From CADCWK01 sp964244115 (lineage in GTDB: Bacteria > Chloroflexota > Chloroflexia > Thermomicrobiales > UBA6265): a stretch of 11,559 nucleotides of DNA. Positions 6,593 to 11,559 of this stretch are shown piece after piece (position 1 is the first letter of the stretch; each line of letters opens with the position of its first letter). Both the position numbers and the translations under genes were made by a program. The notes beneath the pieces are model-generated. The model worked only from the letters and a program-made list of their open reading frames with translations. It ran no database searches and was not told the DNA's origin. The stretch is taken from positions 1 to 11,559 of the forward strand of contig CAXTHM010000100.1 in the NCBI GenBank assembly GCA_964244115.1, in the 5' to 3' direction.

Positions 6593-6814
6593 CTACGCTC
6601 CGGTGACGACGGTGACGTTGATCGCGGACGGACCCTTCTCACGCTGTCCGACCTGATACTCGACCTTCTGGCCAACCTCCAGGGAGGCAGAGCGATCGGC
6701 GACCGTGCGAACGATGCCGCTCTTGTGGACGTACATTAGACTGCCACCGGCGTCCGGCCGGATCCAGCCGCTGCCCTGAGACGGGGAGAAGGTCTTCACT
6801 GTTCCGGTTGCCAT
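6593..6814 (-). CDS. Cold-shock domain protein with divergent RNA-binding motifs
   Basis: The 73-residue product is the length of a single CspA-type OB-fold protein, which binds single-stranded RNA or DNA as a chaperone. It opens MATGTVKTFSPSQGSGWI and closes with KGPSAINVTV, both standard for the family (GTVKWF-, KGPxAxNV). The nucleic-acid contacts are altered: the Trp of K-W-F is Thr8, RNP1 K-G-F-G-F-I reads Q-G-S-G-W-I (14-18), and RNP2 V-F-V-H-F reads M-Y-V-H-K (27-31). Some stacking residues remain (Phe9, Trp17, Tyr28, His30). The ATG at 6814 has GGAG 8 nt upstream; starting at 6898 would add 28 residues unlike the family. A weak -10-like TATCGT (plus-strand 6889-6894) would give a leader of roughly 70 nt. 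It lies 144 bp downstream of cytidine deaminase on the same strand. Confidence 0.87.
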   Translation of the reverse strand: MATGTVKTFSPSQGSGWIRPDAGGSLMYVHKSGIVRTVADRSASLEVGQKVEYQVGQREKGPSAINVTVVTGA

Positions 6815-6958
6815 TTGTCTCACTCCACACCGCCGCCCGGAATGTCGGGCATGCCGTTCGGCCGGCCGGGGGCCGGTACATCTGGTGAACGATACCACAG
6901 GCGTCGGCGCGACCGCGCGAGGTGGGACGGCTCTGGAGGGTCCTGGCGCTCGATGGGC

Positions 6959-7408
6959 TCAGGCGAGATCGCGCGGACCGAACGCCATCGGCAACAGCGC
7001 CGACAGCGTCGTCGTGAGGAAGCCGTCCTCCGCCTCCAGGACCACCGTCATCTCCCCCTCCGCCGGAGCGAACTCGTTCAGCACCTGCCGGCAGGCGCCG
7101 CACGGCGAGGCTCGCGGCGCCCGGGGAGCGGCGACCGCGATCGCGACGACCTCGCGATGGCCCGCCAGCGCCGCCGCGAAGACCGCCGTCCGTTCGGCGC
7201 AGACGGTCAGGCCGTAGCTTGCGTTCTCGACGTTCGCGCCGGTGAAGACGTCGCCGGACACGGTCATCAGGGCGGCCCCGACCGGAAAGTCCGAGTACGG
7301 CACGTAGGCCGCCTCCGCCGCGGCACGCGCCCGCGCCAGCAGCGATTCGGCCATCCTCGCGCGGTCGTCGACGGATGATCGTTCACCGCTCACCGCCTCG
7401 TCTCCCAC
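6959..7408 (-). CDS. cdd: Cytidine deaminase
   Basis: This enzyme deaminates cytidine and deoxycytidine to uridine and deoxyuridine in pyrimidine salvage. The 149-residue length fits the homotetrameric class with one zinc and three cysteine ligands. Visible motifs are PYSDFPVGAAL at residues 37-47, substrate-binding NVENASYG at 59-66, the zinc/catalytic C-A-E at 70-72 (Cys70 ligand, Glu72 proton shuttle) and P-C-G-A-C at 102-106 (Cys103 and Cys106 ligands), followed by RQVLNEF. All catalytic residues are present. I chose the GTG at 7408 because AGGAGG lies exactly 7 nt upstream (plus-strand 7416-7421). The internal ATG at 7354 has its only purine-rich site abutting the codon. The extra N-terminal residues are polar and probably flexible. 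It is upstream of the cold-shock gene on the same strand, but the gap is large enough for separate transcription. Confidence 0.93.
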   Translation of the reverse strand: MGDEAVSGERSSVDDRARMAESLLARARAAAEAAYVPYSDFPVGAALMTVSGDVFTGANVENASYGLTVCAERTAVFAAALAGHREVVAIAVAAPRAPRASPCGACRQVLNEFAPAEGEMTVVLEAEDGFLTTTLSALLPMAFGPRDLA

Positions 7409-7415
7409 CGGTTGC

Positions 7416-7421
7416 CCTCCT
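7416..7421 (-). promoter_or_regulatory. Shine-Dalgarno site fixing the cytidine deaminase GTG start
   Basis: On the minus strand AGGAGG lies 7 nt before GTG at 7408, the strongest ribosome binding site in the window. It decides against the internal ATG at 7354. Confidence 0.75.
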
Positions 7422-7615
7422 GTCCGACGCTGATTCGGATCACCGCGATTCTCGCTCGTACGATCTCAACTCGATGGTGGCGCGTCTCTCCTCTCCGGCT
7501 GGCCGATGAGCGGGACAGGGGCCAGGGGAGCGGTCTGCGTCGCCACCGGAGCGGCTCCTTTCCAGCCCACCTCACGTCAGGTCCATTCCGAGGCGGTCCT
7601 GGCTGGGACGCTGAC

Positions 7616-7624
7616 TGGTAGGAT
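7616..7624 (+). promoter_or_regulatory. Possible extended -10 promoter for the 7685 gene
   Basis: TGGTAGGAT resembles an extended -10 (TGnTANNNT) and lies about 60 nt before the ATG at 7685. No good -35 is visible upstream, so this is tentative. The rest of the 275-bp gap between the divergent genes shows nothing I can name. Confidence 0.25.
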
Positions 7625-7684
7625 GATGCATCGTTTCCGGCGCCGCCGCCCGGTGGTATCGATCGCTTTCGACACGGGACTGGG

Positions 7685-8461
7685 ATGACTTCCTCTTCAG
7701 ACGACACACTCGATCTCCTCGCCGCTCGCTTCATCATCCAGACACTCTCACTCGATCTCGTCCCCGAGGTGCTCGTGCCGACCCTGAACCGGATCGAGCG
7801 CGACGACCAGACCGCCGTCTACGCCGTCCAGCTCGAGTCGTCGGTCGGTCCGGCCGCCTTTCTGATCTACGGGTACGAGACAAGCCTGCCCGGGAAACGC
7901 GGCGCCGCCGGACGGCAGCGCCACGCGACCGACCTGCGGACGCTCGAGGTCGCCCTGTCACGCAACGTCCCTGGGCCCCGCCTGCTCGCCTCCGGCGACC
8001 TCGGCGGCAGTGCCTTCGTGCTGGCGACGGACCCGCAGACCTTCGCCGCCCTGGCCGGGGTCGACCCATCGGTGAACGCCGCCAGCGACACGGAGCGAGA
8101 CCGCGACCCGGCCGAGCTCCGTCGCGATGCGGCCGGCAGACTCGTCACCCTCCTCCGTGACGCCGACCGTGAGGCTGGCCGCTGGCTCCGCGCGATCGAC
8201 CGGCAGGAGAGCGCGGACAAATCGGCGGCTGGACCAGCAGCCGCGCTCCCGTTCGATGATGTCGAAACGGAACTGGCGCTCTACCTGCTCGGACCGGATG
8301 GGATCCGCAACATCCTGACGCTGGCCAGCCGAATCCTGGAGTCGGCTCAGACGGCGAGCGAGACGAGCACGAACGACATCCAATCCGGGGAACCGGCCCC
8401 CGCGCCGACGCCGATCCGGACCGCACGTAACAACCGGCCCCGGAACCCCGAGCGGAACTGA
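7685..8461 (+). CDS. Hypothetical protein, unrecognised family
   Basis: I do not recognise this 258-residue protein. Strong G/C at third codon positions and alternating hydrophobic structure support a real gene. Residues about 9-122 look like a folded alpha/beta domain: helix LAARFIIQTLSL, strands AVYAVQLES and AAFLIYGYET, a charged loop, helix DLRTLEVALSR, then VPGPRLLASGDLGGSAFVLA. That order (paired strands, helix with a Glu, P-x-x-L and two more strands) loosely recalls the N-lobe of aminoglycoside-phosphotransferase-like kinases, but no catalytic lysine or HxDxxxxN motif is present, so this is a weak inference. Residues 135-165 are highly charged, about 195-222 are helical, and the last 35 residues are Thr/Pro/Arg-rich and probably disordered. 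There is no signal peptide or membrane segment. The ribosome binding site is weak (GGGACTGGG abutting ATG). It ends 3 bp before the convergent thioesterase stop. Confidence 0.7.
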   Translation: MTSSSDDTLDLLAARFIIQTLSLDLVPEVLVPTLNRIERDDQTAVYAVQLESSVGPAAFLIYGYETSLPGKRGAAGRQRHATDLRTLEVALSRNVPGPRLLASGDLGGSAFVLATDPQTFAALAGVDPSVNAASDTERDRDPAELRRDAAGRLVTLLRDADREAGRWLRAIDRQESADKSAAGPAAALPFDDVETELALYLLGPDGIRNILTLASRILESAQTASETSTNDIQSGEPAPAPTPIRTARNNRPRNPERN

Positions 8462-8464
8462 CGA

Positions 8465-8947
8465 TCAGTCGGCCTCGAGTCCACCATACCGCGCGGCCCA
8501 GGCGGCGGACTGGTGGTCGGAGACGCGGATGAACTGGGCCGTCGCGTCGGCGACGAGCTGCCCGGTCCGCCCATCCCGCATCTCGGCCGCCACCTCGATC
8601 ATCCGGCCCCGGGACGAGACGACCCAGCCGGTCGCCCGGTATGGCTCCCCGACCAGGACCGGTTGCCGGAACCGGACCGACAGCCGGGCCGTCATGCCCC
8701 AGATCTCCCGGGCGTAGCAGGACCAGGCCATCACTTCGTCGCAGACAGTCGAGATCAGGCCACCGTGGACCATCCCGACGTAGCCCTCCTCGGTCGGCGT
8801 CGGGGTCCAGTCGGCATAGACGCCATCGTCGATTCCCTCCCACCGGTAGAACTTCAGGCGGAGGCCGTGCGGGTTCTGGTCGCCGCAGCCGAAGCAGTGA
8901 TGATCGGCGGCGCGGTTGAGTGGCGCCCCTGGCGCTCTCGGTGTCAT
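8465..8947 (-). CDS. PaaI-family hotdog-fold thioesterase
   Basis: The 160-residue product matches hotdog thioesterases that hydrolyse acyl-CoA or aryl-CoA esters in the cytoplasm. The N-terminal CFGCGDQNPHGLRL (residues 18-31) is the C-x-G-C-G...N-P-x-G-L element common to one PaaI-like group. The core motif MVHGGLISTVCDEVMAW (59-75) carries the HGG oxyanion turn at 61-63 and the acidic pair Asp70-Glu71 on the hot-dog helix. The remaining strands (ARLSVRFRQPVLVGEPYRATGW) follow the usual order. The native acyl-CoA cannot be assigned. The ATG at 8947 is chosen because GGGAAG lies 7 nt upstream; the frame stays open to 9058, but those residues do not match the family. A TATCAT -10-like hexamer lies upstream (plus-strand 8989-8994). 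The gene converges with the unknown gene to its left. Confidence 0.85.
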   Translation of the reverse strand: MTPRAPGAPLNRAADHHCFGCGDQNPHGLRLKFYRWEGIDDGVYADWTPTPTEEGYVGMVHGGLISTVCDEVMAWSCYAREIWGMTARLSVRFRQPVLVGEPYRATGWVVSSRGRMIEVAAEMRDGRTGQLVADATAQFIRVSDHQSAAWAARYGGLEAD

Positions 8948-8984
8948 GTCGGATCTTCCCTTTCGGCGCATCGCTTCGAGCGGT

Positions 8985-9008
8985 AGCGATGATACGCCGA
9001 GCGATGAT
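8985..9008. promoter_or_regulatory. Repeat-containing promoter region of the thioesterase gene
   Basis: AGCGATGAT occurs twice on the plus strand (8985-8993 and 9000-9008), 15 bp apart, and overlaps a minus-strand -10-like TATCAT (plus-strand 8989-8994). An inverted ATCGCT lies at 8970-8975. It could be a promoter with a regulator site, but no convincing -35 is visible. Confidence 0.25.
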
Positions 9009-9029
9009 CGTCCCCGGGCATCAGCGGCG

Positions 9030-9059
9030 TTGCGGGAGGGGCCGTGGCTCTGGCACAAT
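9030..9059 (+). promoter_or_regulatory. Possible alaS promoter
   Basis: TTGCGG (9030-9035) and CACAAT (9054-9059) are spaced by 18 bp and would start transcription near 9066, giving a leader of about 70 nt. A small hairpin CGCCG AGAA CGGCG lies in it at 9098-9111. I see no T-box signature, so no tRNA-sensing control is indicated. Confidence 0.3.
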
Positions 9060-9136
9060 CAGGCGTCAAACCATAAGGCCGACACCGTATTCGCGACCGC
9101 CGAGAACGGCGCTTCCCAGAACGAGGACGACACATC

Positions 9137-11559
9137 ATGGCTGACGGGCAGCATCTCTCCGGACCAAACCACGCCTCCCCGCGCCTCGCGGTCGATGCCG
9201 TGGCAGCCGGTGGCGGAGTGCCCGCGGCGGCGGCGTCCCCCAGCCGGCATGGCTGGATGAGCGCCCGCGCGATCCGGCAGGCCTTCCTCGCGTTCTTCGA
9301 GGAGCGCCAGCATCAGCGCGTACCCAGCTCCCCGCTCGTGCCGATCAACGACCCGACCGTCCTGCTGACCTCGGCCGGGATGCAGCAGATGACGCCGTAC
9401 TTCCTCGGGCTGGAGACGCCCCCGGCCGCCCGGATGTGCTCGGTCCAGAAGTGCTTCCGCACCGTCGACATCGACGAGGTCGGCGACGAGTCCCACAACA
9501 CCTTCTTCTTCATGCTCGGCAACTTCTCGGTCCGGGACTACTTCAAGGCCGACTCGCTCCGCTGGAGCTGGGAGTTCCTGACCGAGACGATGGGGCTGCC
9601 CGAGGATCGGCTGTTCCCGAGTATCCACCCGGACGACGACGAGTCCCTGCGGATCTGGCGGGACGAGATCGGCGTCCCCACCCAGCGCATCGTCGGGCTC
9701 TCCGACAACTGGTGGGGGCCGGTCGGGGACAGCGGGCCGAACGGCCCGGACTCGGAGATCTACTTCGATCTGGGAGACGACTTCGATGACGGCTCCGGCA
9801 CCGGGGTCGGCGACAACCCGCGCTACCTGGAGGTCTGGAACAACGTCTTCATGATGTACTTCCAGGCGCCGGACGGCACCCGGACCCTGCTGCCCCGCCC
9901 GAACGTCGACACTGGGATGGGGCTCGAACGACTGGCGATGGTGATGCAGGGCGCCCGGTCGCTCTACGACACCGACCTCTACCAGCCGATCATCCAGCGC
10001 GCCGCCGAACTCGCCGGGAAGACCTACGGCGTCAATGCCGAGATCGACCGCGCCCTACGGATCGTCGCCGACCATGTCCGCGGCGGTACGTTCCTGATCT
10101 CCGACGGCGTGCTGCCGGGCAACGAGGGTCGGGGCTACGTCCTGCGCCGGATCCTCCGCCGCGCCGTCCGGGCCGGCCGCCGGATCGGGATCGAGCGGGC
10201 GTTCCTGGCCGAGATGGCCGCGATCGTGATCGACGCCTTCGGCGACGAGTACCCGACCCTGGTCTCGCGGCGGCGCCAGATCGAGCGGCTCCTCGGCCAT
10301 GAGGAAGCATCGTTCAGCCGGACGCTAAACGCCGGGATGACCCGACTCCAACATCTTCTGGATGCACTCACACACCGAGTGGCGGAGCTACCAGTCGGGC
10401 CGTCATCAGATGCGACGAAAGCGGCTCAGGCACTCCAAAACACGTCAGGTCAAGGGTCAATGTTTACTCCTGAGAGTCTTGATCGCTTCCTTGACGGGGT
10501 AAAGAACTATAACCCTGCCCTGAAAGGAATCGAGTCGGTTTTGAACAATTCCGACGTCTTCGAACTAAATTCAGATATCGAATCTGCGATCCGAAATCTG
10601 CGAGTTCCAGGATCGGAGGTTTTCCGTCTGTACGACACCTATGGCTTCCCTTTTGACCTGACGGCAGAGATTGCGCGAGAATCCGGGTTCTCAATTGACG
10701 TAGACGGCTTCGAGGCGGCTATGGATGCCCAGCGCGTCACGTCGCGGGCGGGCGGGATGTTCAAGGACACGGCTCGCGGCCGGGCCGACCTCTATGTCGA
10801 GCTGGCCGGTGGCCGAAAGACGGAGTTCCTTGGCTACGATCCGGAATCGACGTCGGCCAACGGCACCATCGTCGGCATGGCGAACCCGGATGGCTCGGTC
10901 CAGATGGCCGAGGCGGGCAACGCGGTCGAGATCGTGCTGGACCGGACGCCGTTCTATGCCGAGTCCGGCGGCCAGGTCGGGGATACCGGCGAGATCCGGA
11001 CCGAGGATGGCGTCGTCCGGATCGACGCGACGTCCCGCCCGGCGCCCGACATCTTCGTCCATCGCGGCGTCGTCACCGAGGGGTTCGTCCGAACCGGTGA
11101 GGAGGCGCTCGCGACGATCGACGCCGAGCGGCGCCAGGCGATCCGGCGCAACCACACCGCCACTCACCTCCTTCACCGCGCCCTGCGGCTGGTCCTCGGT
11201 GAGGAGACCCATCAGGCCGGGTCGCTCGTCGCGCCGGATCGCCTGCGGTTCGACTTCACCAGCGTCGAGGGGATCGAGCCGGACCAGGTCCGCCGCGTCG
11301 CCGGGATCGCCAACCAGCAGGTGCTCGCCGACACGTCGGTCGAGACCGCCGTCACCTCCTATGACGAGGCGGTCGCCCAGGGCGCGATGGCGCTGTTCGG
11401 CGAGAAGTACGGCGATGTCGTCCGGATGGTCGGCGTCGGCGACTTCAGCCGGGAACTCTGCGGCGGCACCCATGTCCGCCGGACCGGAGAGATCGGCCCG
11501 ATCGTGATCACCGCCGAGGCGAGCGTCGCGTCCGGCGTCCGGCGGATCGAGGCGCTGAC
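9137..11559 (+). CDS. alaS: Alanyl-tRNA synthetase, 3' end outside the window, with an internal insertion
   Basis: AlaRS charges tRNA-Ala and clears mischarged Ser/Gly. An unbroken frame of 807 codons runs to the window end. Residues 41 onward (MSARAIRQAFLAFF) align with the normal N-terminus. Class II motif 1 follows near PSSPLVPINDPTVLLTSAGM, motif 2 near CFRTVD with FFMLGNFSVRDYFK, and motif 3 as NVDTGMGLERL. The editing domain keeps zinc ligands HTATH (673-677) and CGGTH (775-779). The C-terminal oligomerisation domain is beyond the window. The ATG at 9137 has GAGGA 9 nt upstream and adds 40 Ala/Gly/Pro-rich residues; the alternative ATG at 9257 lacks a Shine-Dalgarno but matches the family start. 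Between FSRTLNAG and FRLYDTYGFP there are 95 residues (401-495) where E. coli, as I recall it, has 21. This region is AT-rich relative to the rest of the gene. Confidence 0.96.
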   Translation, partial: MADGQHLSGPNHASPRLAVDAVAAGGGVPAAAASPSRHGWMSARAIRQAFLAFFEERQHQRVPSSPLVPINDPTVLLTSAGMQQMTPYFLGLETPPAARMCSVQKCFRTVDIDEVGDESHNTFFFMLGNFSVRDYFKADSLRWSWEFLTETMGLPEDRLFPSIHPDDDESLRIWRDEIGVPTQRIVGLSDNWWGPVGDSGPNGPDSEIYFDLGDDFDDGSGTGVGDNPRYLEVWNNVFMMYFQAPDGTRTLLPRPNVDTGMGLERLAMVMQGARSLYDTDLYQPIIQRAAELAGKTYGVNAEIDRALRIVADHVRGGTFLISDGVLPGNEGRGYVLRRILRRAVRAGRRIGIERAFLAEMAAIVIDAFGDEYPTLVSRRRQIERLLGHEEASFSRTLNAGMTRLQHLLDALTHRVAELPVGPSSDATKAAQALQNTSGQGSMFTPESLDRFLDGVKNYNPALKGIESVLNNSDVFELNSDIESAIRNLRVPGSEVFRLYDTYGFPFDLTAEIARESGFSIDVDGFEAAMDAQRVTSRAGGMFKDTARGRADLYVELAGGRKTEFLGYDPESTSANGTIVGMANPDGSVQMAEAGNAVEIVLDRTPFYAESGGQVGDTGEIRTEDGVVRIDATSRPAPDIFVHRGVVTEGFVRTGEEALATIDAERRQAIRRNHTATHLLHRALRLVLGEETHQAGSLVAPDRLRFDFTSVEGIEPDQVRRVAGIANQQVLADTSVETAVTSYDEAVAQGAMALFGEKYGDVVRMVGVGDFSRELCGGTHVRRTGEIGPIVITAEASVASGVRRIEAL
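10322..10715 (+). other. Low-GC segment inside alaS carrying about 74 extra codons
   Basis: By hand count the blocks 10441-10620 are about 47% GC, and 10321-10740 averages about 53%, against about 70-72% in the adjoining 60-bp blocks. Codons rare elsewhere (AAA, ATT, TTT, CTA, GTA, TCA, TTG) cluster here. The first part encodes the extra residues, rich in Asn, Ser and Asp and apparently helical (PESLDRFLDGVKNYN and IESAIRNL are visible). The last part encodes conserved AlaRS sequence (FRLYDTYGFPFDLTAEIA) in the same foreign-looking codons. The frame is preserved throughout. Confidence 0.85.

Noticed and set aside
9060..9136. T-box riboswitch upstream of alaS
   Set aside because: The leader is only about 70 nt and lacks the conserved T-box sequence and an antiterminator.
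10337..10621. Intein in alaS
   Set aside because: Only about 74 extra residues, with no Cys/Ser at a splice junction in an intein context and no terminal His-Asn; far below intein size.
10691..11507. Two 260-codon frames, one per strand, over the AlaRS editing domain
   Set aside because: The conserved AlaRS frame with HTATH and CGGTH covers the same DNA; these are shadows.

Overview
The window is GC-rich chromosomal DNA (about 65-70% by eye) with strong G/C at third codon positions, occasional TTG and GTG starts and clear Shine-Dalgarno sites. This fits a high-GC bacterium. The gene content and the style of the proteins (a Thr/Pro-rich lipoprotein, a bactofilin-like membrane protein) make a Thermomicrobia-like Chloroflexota my best guess, but no marker in the window proves it.

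Layout. Positions 1-335 hold no gene I can support. A lipoprotein with seven 18-bp tandem repeats (398-1141, minus) is followed by a VUT/YhhQ-like membrane transporter (1319-1897, minus). An inositol-monophosphatase/CysQ family phosphatase (2036-2950, plus) converges on glucosamine-6-phosphate deaminase NagB (2954-3772, minus) with only 3 bp between the stop codons. NagB diverges from a cytoplasmic class C beta-lactamase-like serine hydrolase (3934-5049, plus), which is followed by a bactofilin-like beta-helix/membrane protein (5219-6496, plus). A 22-bp perfect hairpin (6519-6567) separates that gene from a convergent, divergent-sequence cold-shock protein (6593-6814, minus). Cytidine deaminase (6959-7408, minus) lies upstream of it on the same strand. 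An unrecognised 258-residue protein (7685-8461, plus) converges, again with a 3-bp gap, on a PaaI-type hotdog thioesterase (8465-8947, minus). The last gene is alaS, alanyl-tRNA synthetase (9137 onward, plus), which runs off the window end after 807 codons.

The genes do not form one pathway. They are mostly single housekeeping or salvage genes (amino-sugar catabolism, pyrimidine salvage, nucleotide or inositol phosphate hydrolysis, translation) in short divergent and convergent pairs. I see no mobile element, CRISPR array, toxin-antitoxin pair or defence cassette.

The most unusual signal is inside alaS. Compared with E. coli AlaRS, about 74 extra in-frame residues sit at the junction between the aminoacylation and editing regions. 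They lie in a stretch (about 10322-10715) whose GC content falls to under 50% at its core and whose codon use differs from the rest of the gene, suggesting a mosaic gene or imported segment. Secondary points of interest are the lipoprotein minisatellite, the aberrant RNA-binding motifs of the cold-shock protein, and three strong perfect inverted repeats.
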